Shown here: positions 1-7,265 of the stretch, one piece after another | Layout: every line of letters begins with the position of its first letter | Position numbering within the stretch: the first letter of the stretch is position 1 | Assembly: GCA_015228895.1 (NCBI GenBank) | Contig: JADGCR010000066.1 | Location: 1-10,175 of the forward strand | From: Magnetococcales bacterium | GTDB taxonomy: Bacteria; Pseudomonadota; Magnetococcia; Magnetococcales; Magnetaquicoccaceae | Direction: 5' to 3' | DNA length: 10,175 nt | Program-made: the position numbers and the translations under genes | Notes under the pieces: generated by a model | The model's input: only the letters and a program-made list of their open reading frames with translations | Told to the model about the DNA's origin: nothing | Database searches by the model: none

Positions 1-1293
1 CCGCCCGCCAAAAAAAACCGGGAATCAAAGCCGGACCCCGTCAAATCTCCACCATCCTCTGCCGGGGAACTGCTCAAAAAGGCCCCTGTGGAGGAGGATG
101 TCTTTCTGGAAGCCGACAGTTTCAATCCCTCCGACGAGGGGCTGGCGGAGCCTGAGGAGATTCTGGATGACCAGGAGGTGGAGGACGGGCTGGACGGGCT
201 GGATGAGATCGCGGTGGATGACATCTTCGGCGACGCCCTCGATGAACGGGAAAGCGAGGACCGGCAAGAGCCGTTGGGGATGGATCCGGATGAGAGCGAA
301 GACATTCTGGGATCGGACCCCTTCGGGGAGTTCGCCGATCTGCTGGGGATGGACGAGGATGAAGGGATCCCCAAGGATGGGTTGATCAACACCTACATCC
401 ATGACGACGAAGAGGAGATGGAGAAGAAAGAGGTGGCGGAGAGTCCACCGGCACGACCACCCTTCGCGCCTCCGGTGGCCGCCGGGGTGGGGGATGACGA
501 CTCCGAAACCATGGTGGGGCCCGGAGTCAAGCTGGCCCTGGCGAAACCGACGGCGCGGGAGTTGGAACTGGCCCGTCTGAAAGAGGAGCAGTTGGCAAAA
601 AAGGTGCAAGAGGCTGCAGCGGAGACCGTCGCCCAGGTGGAACAGCCGGCACCGTTCATCAAGATGGAGGAGACATGGGACACAGGGGAGGCTCCCGTGG
701 AGGAGGGTGAGGCGGAGGAATCCGGGGGGGAGGAGGCCTCCAGTCCCGCCGTGATCCTTTCCAGAAAGGTCTGGATGCTGGTCGCGTTGCTGGTGTTGAC
801 CCTGGGGCTGGGGCTGGCCTCCTGGACCGATTGGTGGACCTTCAAACGTTACGACCTGTTCAGTTCCATCCGGTTGGCACCCGCCCAGGGGGAGTGGCGG
901 CGTTATCCCTTCGGCATGGTGTTGCTCGTTTCAGGGTCCGTCACCAATACGGCGCGTCTGGCCCAGATGGTTCCCGGCATCCGGATCGCGCTCCTGGACC
1001 AGGAGGGCAAGGAGGTGGGCAAGGGCTTGGCCTATCCTGGCCGGGTGATCCCGGACAAGGTTCTGGACGAGAGCAGCGAAACGGCGCTGCAGGCCATGGC
1101 GCTGCTCCAGGGCGAGGACAAGCGTTTGAAGATGAATAAATTGTTGCCAAACACCGAAATGCCTTTCCAGGTGATTTTCGTCAAGCCTCCCCGGGAGGCC
1201 GCCCGTTACCGCCTGGAGCTGCTGCTTGCGGAAGGGAAATCCTCGTCCGGCAAGGAGAAATCGTTGCCGGCGGGAGGTGCGCTCAAGCCCTGA
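1..1293 (+). CDS. DUF3426-type membrane protein, 5'-truncated by the window edge
   Basis: The frame is open from base 1 to the TGA at 1291-1293, giving 430 visible residues. There is no stop or convincing start at the left, so the true start lies outside; the GTG at 88 is probably internal. Visible residues about 30-150 are a very acidic Asp/Glu-rich low-complexity linker. Residues about 184-210 are Lys/Glu/Ala-rich and may form a short coiled coil. A single membrane segment lies at about 257-275 (starts VWMLVALLVLTLGLG). The part after it contains LVSGSVTNTA, then VPGIRIALLDQEGKEV, and ends with a MPFQVIFVKPP strand, the usual DUF3426 pattern. Members of this family normally start with an MJ0042-type zinc ribbon, which would lie upstream here and cannot be checked. 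The C-terminal domain should face the periplasm. The biochemical role is unknown. Its last 11 bases overlap the end of the convergent Rieske gene. Confidence 0.8.
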   Translation, partial: PPAKKNRESKPDPVKSPPSSAGELLKKAPVEEDVFLEADSFNPSDEGLAEPEEILDDQEVEDGLDGLDEIAVDDIFGDALDERESEDRQEPLGMDPDESEDILGSDPFGEFADLLGMDEDEGIPKDGLINTYIHDDEEEMEKKEVAESPPARPPFAPPVAAGVGDDDSETMVGPGVKLALAKPTARELELARLKEEQLAKKVQEAAAETVAQVEQPAPFIKMEETWDTGEAPVEEGEAEESGGEEASSPAVILSRKVWMLVALLVLTLGLGLASWTDWWTFKRYDLFSSIRLAPAQGEWRRYPFGMVLLVSGSVTNTARLAQMVPGIRIALLDQEGKEVGKGLAYPGRVIPDKVLDESSETALQAMALLQGEDKRLKMNKLLPNTEMPFQVIFVKPPREAARYRLELLLAEGKSSSGKEKSLPAGGALKP

Positions 1294-1678
1294 CGTTCCC
1301 TTTCTGGGGGGCGACGAATACCGCTCCCTCGCGCACTTCCAACAATACCGGGTCCAATCCCGCGCCGTCGCATTCGCCCCGGGCGCAGGCTCCGGTCGCC
1401 ACATGATACAGGGCGCCATGCACCCCGCAGCGTATCAGGCCGGGGTCTTGTGGATGCAGGAAATTGCCGACGCCATTGGGGTTCAACGGGGTGCCGGTGA
1501 AATGTTTGCAGCCATTGATGTAGGCCAATACCGAGCCCGCGTGTTGCAGGAGCACCAGGCGCACGGGACCGTCCTCCGTGGGCAGTGTGAACTCCTTGCC
1601 TCCAAGCGCCGGCAGGTCGGTCACCGCGCATATCCGGGTGTTTTCCAGCAGGCGGCTGGCCGGGTTCGACAGGTTCAC
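1283..1678 (-). CDS. Rieske [2Fe-2S] domain protein (small ferredoxin-like)
   Basis: This 131-residue protein is a single Rieske domain with no signal peptide or membrane segment, so it is probably a cytoplasmic electron carrier or a ferredoxin-type subunit. The cluster ligands are visible: C57-K-H59 and C84-G-V-H87, the CxH...CxxH pattern that binds a [2Fe-2S] cluster through two Cys and two His. The 24 residues between the two motifs exceed the roughly 15-17 of oxygenase ferredoxins. From memory, this fits a subgroup of small proteobacterial Rieske proteins with HGALY after the second motif and a further Cys pair, here C98 and C103. The only sensible start is GTG at 1678, with a GAGAGA element 9 bases upstream; the frame meets a stop shortly before it. 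No oxygenase or reductase partner lies nearby, so the redox partner is unknown. It is divergent from the lipoprotein gene and overlaps the end of the DUF3426 gene. Confidence 0.88.
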   Translation of the reverse strand: MNLSNPASRLLENTRICAVTDLPALGGKEFTLPTEDGPVRLVLLQHAGSVLAYINGCKHFTGTPLNPNGVGNFLHPQDPGLIRCGVHGALYHVATGACARGECDGAGLDPVLLEVREGAVFVAPQKGNVRA

Positions 1679-1729
1679 GGGTTTTGATCTCTCTGGTTGA
1701 TTTCAATGTTGTCAACAAATTATCAGGAC

Positions 1730-1733
1730 AGGA
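1730..1733 (+). promoter_or_regulatory. Ribosome binding site deciding the lipoprotein start
   Basis: AGGA lies 8 bases before the ATG at 1742, with a second AGGA at 1725-1728. This supports ATG 1742 over the in-frame TTG at 1697, which would put 15 extra polar residues ahead of the signal peptide. Confidence 0.6.
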
Positions 1734-1741
1734 AAAATACA

Positions 1742-2524
1742 ATGTCATCCACTGGTGTTATCTGTTTCATGCTGTTTTTGTCTTTGGTCATGGGGTGTTC
1801 CAAGGCGGAAGAGGAGAAGGGGGCCGCTGCCCAAAAGCCGGTTGCGGCCACCCAGACTCCGGCCCCGGTTCAGCCCTCCGCCCCGGTCCCCGCGGCGGCC
1901 CATCCCCCGGTCCCCGCGGCGGCCCATCCCCCGGTCCCCGCCGCGCCTTCAGCGCAACCCGAGCGCATTCCCCTTTCCGGCAAGGTGGTTGACAGCAAAC
2001 AGGCCGGAGCCTACACCTATGTCCAGGTGGAGGCGGAGGGGGTCCGGTATTGGTTGGCCACCAATCAGTTCGAGCCTGAAATGGGGGTGATCGTCCATTG
2101 GGAGCGCCACTCCGTGATGAAGAACTTTTACAGCAAGGCCCTGAATCAAACCTTCCCCATGGTGCTTTTTGTCGGCGCGATCCTGCCCGGTCCCGCGTCG
2201 TCGTCGGCCTTGTCCGCGCCCGCCCCCATGGCCGCCACGCCCGTTCCGGCTTCGACCCCAGCCGCCACGCCCGTTCCGGCTTCGACCCCAGCCGCCGCGC
2301 CGTCCAACCGGGGCAAGGTTCACGCGGTCCTGCAATCCGGGGGATACCTCTATCTGCAAATCAACAACGATGCGGGTCCCTGGCTGGCCGTCCCATCCTC
2401 CCCGGTGAAGGAAGGGGACAGCGTGGTCTGGGGTCAGGGCACTCTCATGCAGAATTTTACCAGCAAAACCTTGAACCGCACCTTTGCGGAGATCCTTTTC
2501 CTGGGTGGGGTGCAGGTGGAGTAG
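1742..2524 (+). CDS. Lipoprotein with two copies of a small NrfJ-like domain
   Basis: This 260-residue protein starts with a lipoprotein signal peptide: a hydrophobic stretch at residues 6-17, then V-M-G-C with the lipidated Cys at 19. A Pro/Ala linker (about 28-75) leads to domain 1 (about 79-146); a second Pro/Ala linker (about 150-188) leads to domain 2 (about 190-257). The two domains are clearly related: each has GKV near its start, then Y-x-Y-x-Q, W-L-A, a Gly-x-x-V-x-W step and a closing signature, MKNFYSKALNQTF in domain 1 and MQNFTSKTLNRTF in domain 2. This closing signature resembles, from memory, small NrfJ-related proteins thought to adopt an OB-like fold; that assignment is tentative. 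The protein is predicted to be anchored to a membrane on the periplasmic side. It stands alone on this strand, and its stop is 13 bases from the end of the convergent RloB-like gene. No function can be assigned. Confidence 0.8.
   Translation: MSSTGVICFMLFLSLVMGCSKAEEEKGAAAQKPVAATQTPAPVQPSAPVPAAAHPPVPAAAHPPVPAAPSAQPERIPLSGKVVDSKQAGAYTYVQVEAEGVRYWLATNQFEPEMGVIVHWERHSVMKNFYSKALNQTFPMVLFVGAILPGPASSSALSAPAPMAATPVPASTPAATPVPASTPAAAPSNRGKVHAVLQSGGYLYLQINNDAGPWLAVPSSPVKEGDSVVWGQGTLMQNFTSKTLNRTFAEILFLGGVQVE
1883..1941 (+). repeat. 24-bp in-frame tandem repeat, about 2.5 copies
   Basis: Positions 1883-1906 and 1907-1930 are identical 24-base units, followed by the first 11 bases of a third at 1931-1941. 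Each unit encodes the eight residues PVPAAAHP in the first Pro/Ala linker of the lipoprotein. Identity at the DNA level suggests recent expansion by slippage. Confidence 0.9.
2231..2301 (+). repeat. 30-bp in-frame tandem repeat, two perfect copies plus a partial third
   Basis: Positions 2231-2260 and 2261-2290 are identical 30-base units; 2291-2301 begins a third with one change (ACG to GCG). The unit encodes AATPVPASTP in the second linker of the lipoprotein, between the duplicated domains. It differs in sequence and length from the repeat in the first linker, so the two linkers expanded separately. Confidence 0.9.
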
Positions 2525-2537
2525 TTGGCCACGGTCG

Positions 2538-3179
2538 TTACGTCGGGGCGTGACGCCGGGCGAATTTGCGCAAGAAGGGGATGATCTCATGGATGTGCAC
2601 CCCCGGCTTGCCGGGAAAGGCGTCATCGCCCGACTGAGCCTGTAGACGCTCGCGGGTGATTTTCATGCTGCGTTGCATGGCCGTTTCCAGAAGCGGGCCG
2701 CATCGGGCGAACAGGGATGACGCCTGGGGCGGGGGGTCGGCCAACAACTGCGCCACCCGCTTTTCGAGCCATGGCACGTTGTCGGACTCCGCTCCCGGCT
2801 CTTCGAAGTGGAGCAGAATCCACAGCAGAAACGACGGCCTGCAACAGAGGAACCGCACAAAGCCGGTTTCGGGAGGGGGGAAGACCTGGATCGCCTCCCT
2901 GGCGTGGTGCGCGGGGGAGTCGGGTTCTCCCGCCCAATCCAGCAGGAGATAGATCCGCCGGAAGGGTCCGGCCTTCTGGATTTTTTCCTGCAGGGTCGCC
3001 AGAGCCTTTTCCGGGGTCGCCAGGGCGAAAACCATCTGGTTCTGAAGGTCCAGGGAGGCGGCGAAATCCTGGAAATAGCCCAGGGCGGGCGCGTCGGCCA
3101 GCAACAGTATGCGTTCTCTGGGGGGACGGCCGGGATGGGAGCGTTCCAGAGAGGAAAAGGATCTCTCCCGCACGACCAT
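2538..3179 (-). CDS. RloB-like protein (AbiLii-type partner) with a degenerate Toprim-like centre
   Basis: I read a 213-residue protein from the ATG at 3179. The N-terminus (RERSFSSLER, residues 4-13) and a strand at 21-27 (RERILLL) match the layout of RloB proteins. The strongest signature is CRPSFLLWILLHFE at 113-126, equivalent to the family's Pro-x-Phe-Glu-x-Trp...His-Phe block. RloB/AbiLii proteins are considered Toprim-like effectors paired with a COG1106 ATPase in phage defence. The gene follows that ATPase directly, which supports the pairing. Odd point: where the family has a Glu-Gly-x-x-Thr-Glu motif followed by Tyr-Phe, this protein has ADAPALGYF (28-36), and the later Asp-x-Asp site reads LLLDWAGE (78-85), keeping only D81 in place. 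An alternative start is GTG at 3221, overlapping the ATPase stop as GTGA and preceded by AAGGAG only 2 bases away; it adds 14 residues. Family membership is fairly sure; activity is doubtful. Confidence 0.72.
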   Translation of the reverse strand: MVVRERSFSSLERSHPGRPPRERILLLADAPALGYFQDFAASLDLQNQMVFALATPEKALATLQEKIQKAGPFRRIYLLLDWAGEPDSPAHHAREAIQVFPPPETGFVRFLCCRPSFLLWILLHFEEPGAESDNVPWLEKRVAQLLADPPPQASSLFARCGPLLETAMQRSMKITRERLQAQSGDDAFPGKPGVHIHEIIPFLRKFARRHAPT

Positions 3180-3217
3180 CGGGTGCGTTTGGGGTTTTGA
3201 CTGTGTGGGTGGACCGG

Positions 3218-4489
3218 TCACAACTCCTTGAACCGTTTCAAAGTTGGAATGGCGCCGAAGTTGCCTTCCAGGTAGCGTCTTTGCAATGGTTCTCCCTGTT
3301 CTATGTCGAAATCGGAGATCGGATAGAGTTCGCTGCAACGGTCGCCGCTCTTTTCCACCATCCAGAACTGGTCGCGGCGGAACACGGACTGGTCCATCAG
3401 GGCGGTATCGTGGGTGGTGCTGATCAGCTGCGCCCGGTATTGATTGGTGGTGGCGTCGTGCATCAGGCCGAAGAGAAACTTGACCAGGTGGTGATGCAGG
3501 CTGGTATCCATTTCGTCCATGAACAGAATCCGTCCCTGTCCCAGGATGTTCATCCAGGGCCACGCCAGGGCGAAGAGTTTCTGGGTGCCCCGCGATTCCG
3601 CGTCCCAGGGGAGCAGGACCGGCTTGCCCGTGTCCCCGGTGGAGCGTTCGAAGCGGATTTCCGTCACCACGGTCCCGGACATCTCCTTTTGCAGGGCGAT
3701 GCGCACTTCCGCCGGCAGATCCTCCATACCCAGATCCCCGACGGTTCTGGTCTCCAGGCGGATGCCCTCGATGTCCATGTCCGCCTGATTCAGGAATTTC
3801 AGCACCCGCAAACGGCCTTCCGCGTCCTTGCACAGGGAGGCGGAGAACTCCTTGCTGATCTCCGCGTGGGGTCGGAACACCCGCAACCGCTTGTCGAACC
3901 AGTCGAACACCGGACGCAACGGGGCGCTGTTGAGCTGAATGGCGGTGGAGAGGAACAGGGCGTTCTTGCGGGTGGCGTCCCGCCACACCTCCCGGTTGCC
4001 GGGGAGGTATTTCTTGTGCAGCGTCCAGATCTCCTTGCCCGCCTCGGTGTCGTAATAGCGCTCGAACCAGCGTTGGGGCCGTCCACTGGGATAGACGATC
4101 AGCCATTCGTGCATCACCCGTTCCCGGGTGACGGCGAAACCGTACTGATAGCGGATGCCCTCCTCCAGGAAGATCATCTCGAAGACGCTGGGGGATTGGG
4201 CGTTCTTGTTGTTGAGGAGGAAGGGATAGACATCGATGATATCCCCCTCCTGCCCCTTGGCGGAGTTGAGGACGAAATCCCACATGAACAGCGCGGCGCG
4301 GATCAGGTTGCTTTTGCCGGAGGCGTTGGGTCCGTAGATGACGGTGGATTTCAACAGCTTGGGCAGCCTGGCCACCCCGGTGGCGAAGGTGTTTTCCGGC
4401 AGCTCACGGTAATTGGAGCTGGCCGCCATGCTCAAAGTCTGACGTTCGCAAAAGGAGAGGTAGTTGGTAACGCTGAATTCGATAAGCAT
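3218..4489 (-). CDS. COG1106 AAA-family ATPase (RloA/AbiLi type)
   Basis: This 423-residue protein has the ABC/SMC-like ATPase layout of COG1106. It begins MLIEFSVTNYLSF, the typical first strand of these proteins. The Walker A motif is GPNASGKS at 53-60. A signature-like ESRGTQKLFAL lies at 298-308, Walker B is ILFMDEMDTSLH at 321-332 (D325, E326), and a switch-like STTHD follows at 357-361. All nucleotide-binding residues look intact. There is no membrane segment, so it should be cytoplasmic. In defence systems such as AbiL and RloAB, this ATPase is the partner of an RloB-type effector and is thought to sense infection and control it; here the RloB-like gene follows directly. The start is ATG 4489, 92 bases past the clpB stop on the same strand, with only a weak ribosome site (CGGA). 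A poor promoter (TTTCCA, 16 bases, TATGAT) can be read in the gap, but read-through from clpB is equally possible. Confidence 0.85.
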   Translation of the reverse strand: MLIEFSVTNYLSFCERQTLSMAASSNYRELPENTFATGVARLPKLLKSTVIYGPNASGKSNLIRAALFMWDFVLNSAKGQEGDIIDVYPFLLNNKNAQSPSVFEMIFLEEGIRYQYGFAVTRERVMHEWLIVYPSGRPQRWFERYYDTEAGKEIWTLHKKYLPGNREVWRDATRKNALFLSTAIQLNSAPLRPVFDWFDKRLRVFRPHAEISKEFSASLCKDAEGRLRVLKFLNQADMDIEGIRLETRTVGDLGMEDLPAEVRIALQKEMSGTVVTEIRFERSTGDTGKPVLLPWDAESRGTQKLFALAWPWMNILGQGRILFMDEMDTSLHHHLVKFLFGLMHDATTNQYRAQLISTTHDTALMDQSVFRRDQFWMVEKSGDRCSELYPISDFDIEQGEPLQRRYLEGNFGAIPTLKRFKEL

Positions 4490-4581
4490 GCAACCGATCC
4501 GCCAGTGACCTTGTAGCTGTGATGTGATTGGGCAACCGAAGGGACATCATACCACTTCATGACGCCCTGGAAAGGGAACTT

Positions 4582-7155
4582 TTACGGAGTATGCAATTTC
4601 AGTACCCCATCCTGGAGGTCCATGGAGACCACGTCTCCGTTTTTGCACGCTCCGGAGAGCAGGGCTTCGGCCAGGACATCCTGAATCCACCGCTGGATCA
4701 GACGTTTCAGGGGTCTGGCCCCGTACTGGGGATCGAACCCCTCCCGCGCCAGCCAGCCCCGGGCCTCCGGGGTCAGTTGCAGGGTGATCTGGTGGCCGGC
4801 CAACAGTTGCCGGATCTGGCGCAGCTGGATCTCCACGACGTTTTCCATGTGTTCCGGGCCCAGGCGATGGAAGAGGACGATTTCGTCCAGCCGGTTCAGG
4901 AATTCCGGTCGGAACGTCTGTTGCAGCGCGGGGGTCACCTGGCTTCTCATGGCCTCGCAGGACTTCTCATGCAGTGCCGCGATCGAGGCGGAGCCGACGT
5001 TGGAGGTCATGATGATCACCGAATTCTTGAAATTGACCACCCGTCCCTGGGAGTCGGTCAGACGTCCGTCGTCCATCACCTGCAACAGGATGTTGAAGAC
5101 ATCCGGGTGGGCCTTTTCGATCTCGTCCAGCAGGATCACCCCATAGGGGCGGCGGCGCACGGCTTCGGTCAACTGCCCCCCCTCCTCGAAGCCCACATAG
5201 CCGGGGGGTGCCCCCAGCAGGCGGGAGACGGCGTGTTTTTCCATGTATTCGGACATGTCCAGACGGGTCATGGCCCGGTCGTCGTCGAACAGGAAGCCCG
5301 CCAGCACCTTGGTGAGTTCGGTTTTGCCCACCCCGGTGGGTCCCAGGAACAGAAAGGAACCCATGGGACGGTTGGGATCGCCCATCCCGGCCCGGCCCCG
5401 GCGCACCGCCCGCGAGATGGCGGACAGGGCCTCCTTTTGCCCCACCACCCGTTCCGCCAGACGGGACTCCATGGCGAGCAGCTTGGCCCGTTCCCCTTCC
5501 AGCATTCTGGCCACGGGGATGCCGGTCCAGCGGGAGACGATGGCCGCCACCTCCTCCTCCCCGGCCTCCTCCTTGAGCATCCGCTCCCGGTCCTCCGGGG
5601 CGGCGGACTCCAGGCGGCGGAGCAGGGCGGGAATGATGCCGTATTTGAGTTCCCCGGCACGGGTGAGATCGCCCCGCTGTTCCGCCTCCTCCAGCTCCTG
5701 GCGCGCCTTGTCCAGGGTCTCCTTGAGTTTGCTGGCGCCGTCTATGGCGGCCTTCTCCTGTTGCCAGCGCAGGGTGAGGGCGGCGGATTTCTCCTTGTCG
5801 TTGGCCAGATCCCTGGAGAGGATCTTCAGCCGTTCCCTGGAGATGGGGTCGCTCTCCTTGGAGAGGGCGGCCCGTTCGATCTCCAGTTGCAGGATGCGCC
5901 GGTCCAGTTCGTCGATGGCCTGGGGTTTGGAGGTGATCTCCATGCGGATGCGGGCCGCGGCCTCGTCCACCAGGTCGATGGCCTTGTCCGGGAGAAAGCG
6001 GTCGGTGATGTAACGGTGGGAGAGGGTGACCGCCGCCACGATGGCCCCGTCGGTGATGCGGACCCCGTGGTGGAGTTCGTACTTGTCCTTGATGCCCCGC
6101 AGGATGGAGATGGCGTCCTCGATGGTGGGTTCACCCACCTGCACCGGCTGGAAGCGGCGGGCCAGGGCGGGATCCTTTTCCACATGCTTGCGGTATTCGT
6201 CCAGGGTGGTGGCCCCCACGCAGTGGAGATCCCCCCGGGCCAGGGCGGGTTTCAGCAGGTTGGAGGCGTCCATGGCCCCATCGGTGCGTCCCGCGCCCAC
6301 CAGGGTATGCATTTCATCGATGAAGAGCACCACCTTGCCGTTGGCCTCCCGCACCTCGTGCAGCACCGCCTTGAGCCGCTCCTCGAACTCCCCCCGGTAT
6401 TTGGCTCCCGCGATGAGGGCGCCCATATCCAGGGCGACGAAGCGGACCTGTTTGAGGGATTCCGGGACATCCCCCCGCACCACCCGCAAAGCCAGACCCT
6501 CGACGATGGCGGTTTTCCCCACCCCCGCCTCGCCGATCAGGACCGGATTGTTCTTGGTGCGGCGGGAGAGGACCTGAATGGTGCGGCGGATTTCGTCGTC
6601 CCGTCCGATCACCGGGTCCAGTTTCCCCTGTCTGGCCAGGGCGGTGAGGTCGCGGCCATATTTTTCCAGGGCCTGGAAGCTGTTTTCCGGCTCCTGGGAG
6701 GTGACCCGCCGTCCCCCGGCGATGGCGTTCAAGGCCTCCTGGATGGCCTCCGGGGTGATGCCGTGGCGTTTGAACAGCGGCGTGCAATCCCCCTCCCGTT
6801 CCCCGGCCATGGCCAGCAGAAAGTGTTCGGTGGAGAGATAGGCGTCCTGCATTCTGGTCGCCAGGGCGTCCGCGTCGGCCCAGATCCCCTGCAGGCGACG
6901 GGAGAAGAGCACCTGGTCCGCTCCCGCCCCCTCGACCCGGGGGAGGCGGTCCAGCAGGCGCGTCAACTCGGTGGTCAGCGCCTCCGGGGGGACTCCCATC
7001 TTCGCCAGAATGGGGCGGACCATCCCCTGCTGCTGTTCCAGCAGGGCCATCAGCAGGTGTTCCGGTTCCAGCCGTTGATGGCGGCGTCCCGCCGCCAGAT
7101 GCACCGCCTGTTGCAAGGCTTCCTGTGATTTGGTGGTCAAGCGGTCCTGTTGCAT
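4582..7155 (-). CDS. clpB: ClpB protein disaggregase (Hsp100)
   Basis: ClpB is a hexameric cytoplasmic ATPase that pulls polypeptides out of aggregates together with DnaK, DnaJ and GrpE. From ATG 7155 the protein has 857 residues, the length of E. coli ClpB, which decides the start; the frame continues upstream to 7308 but adds unrelated sequence. An AAGGA element lies 11 bases before the ATG. The Clp N-domain occupies about 1-145. The first AAA+ domain has Walker A GEAGVGKT (208-215), pore loop [12 protein letters not shown] (250-261), Walker B FIDE (278-281) and ARRF (332-335). A coiled-coil middle domain spans about 410-530, rich in Glu, Lys and Leu. The second AAA+ domain has Walker A GPTGVGKT (605-612), the GYVG pore loop (about 652-655) and Walker B LLDE (about 675-678). 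[11 protein letters not shown] and QYGARPLKR follow near the C-terminus. All key residues are present. No clear heat-shock promoter was seen upstream. Confidence 0.98.
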   Translation of the reverse strand: MQQDRLTTKSQEALQQAVHLAAGRRHQRLEPEHLLMALLEQQQGMVRPILAKMGVPPEALTTELTRLLDRLPRVEGAGADQVLFSRRLQGIWADADALATRMQDAYLSTEHFLLAMAGEREGDCTPLFKRHGITPEAIQEALNAIAGGRRVTSQEPENSFQALEKYGRDLTALARQGKLDPVIGRDDEIRRTIQVLSRRTKNNPVLIGEAGVGKTAIVEGLALRVVRGDVPESLKQVRFVALDMGALIAGAKYRGEFEERLKAVLHEVREANGKVVLFIDEMHTLVGAGRTDGAMDASNLLKPALARGDLHCVGATTLDEYRKHVEKDPALARRFQPVQVGEPTIEDAISILRGIKDKYELHHGVRITDGAIVAAVTLSHRYITDRFLPDKAIDLVDEAAARIRMEITSKPQAIDELDRRILQLEIERAALSKESDPISRERLKILSRDLANDKEKSAALTLRWQQEKAAIDGASKLKETLDKARQELEEAEQRGDLTRAGELKYGIIPALLRRLESAAPEDRERMLKEEAGEEEVAAIVSRWTGIPVARMLEGERAKLLAMESRLAERVVGQKEALSAISRAVRRGRAGMGDPNRPMGSFLFLGPTGVGKTELTKVLAGFLFDDDRAMTRLDMSEYMEKHAVSRLLGAPPGYVGFEEGGQLTEAVRRRPYGVILLDEIEKAHPDVFNILLQVMDDGRLTDSQGRVVNFKNSVIIMTSNVGSASIAALHEKSCEAMRSQVTPALQQTFRPEFLNRLDEIVLFHRLGPEHMENVVEIQLRQIRQLLAGHQITLQLTPEARGWLAREGFDPQYGARPLKRLIQRWIQDVLAEALLSGACKNGDVVSMDLQDGVLKLHTP

Positions 7156-7213
7156 CTCGTGTCGATTCCTTGTCGCCTGCGAGTGAATCCCTCTGAATAT
7201 GATGATGAGATAA

Positions 7214-7226
7214 GCACGCTGCGTGC
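7214..7226. repeat. 13-bp palindrome in the clpB-feoA divergent region
   Basis: GCACGC and GCGTGC are perfect 6-base arms around a single T. On the minus strand it falls in the 17-base spacer of a weak candidate clpB promoter (TTGCCC at 7235-7230, TATCTC at 7212-7207). It could be an operator, but such a short GC-rich palindrome may be chance. Confidence 0.3.
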
Positions 7227-7265
7227 GCAGGGCAACCCCTGGATGGATTTTGGCGTGGATTTTCC

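Noticed and set aside
1709..1748. Promoter candidates in the 63-base divergent region between the Rieske and lipoprotein genes
   Set aside because: A perfect TTGACA on the minus strand (1715-1710) has no -10 at a suitable distance. GATAAT (1723-1718, minus) pairs only with ATGACA (1748-1743) at a 19-base spacing. On the plus strand TTGTCA (1709-1714) lies 23 bases from TACAAT, which itself covers the start codon. None is convincing.
2547..2557. GGCGT-G-ACGCC hairpin near the 2524/2538 convergent junction as a terminator
   Set aside because: The loop is a single base, there is no T-run, and it lies inside the RloB-like coding end.
3180..4283. Upstream extension of the RloB-like frame through the ATPase gene (581 codons in total)
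   Set aside because: The extra part overlaps the ATPase coding sequence on the same strand in another frame and has composition typical of a frame-shifted GC-rich gene. The RloB similarity starts only after 3179.
2717..4516. A 599-codon open frame antisense to the ATPase and the RloB-like gene
   Set aside because: It is in codon register with the ATPase gene, whose Walker motifs and start are clear. It is a codon-bias shadow.
4528..7128. An 866-codon open frame on the plus strand, antisense to clpB
   Set aside because: Its triplets are exact reverse complements of the clpB codons, so a stop would need TTA, CTA or TCA codons in clpB, which are rare in this GC-rich genome. clpB matches its family along its whole length, and the antisense product is a low-complexity His/Gly/Asp-rich sequence of no known family.
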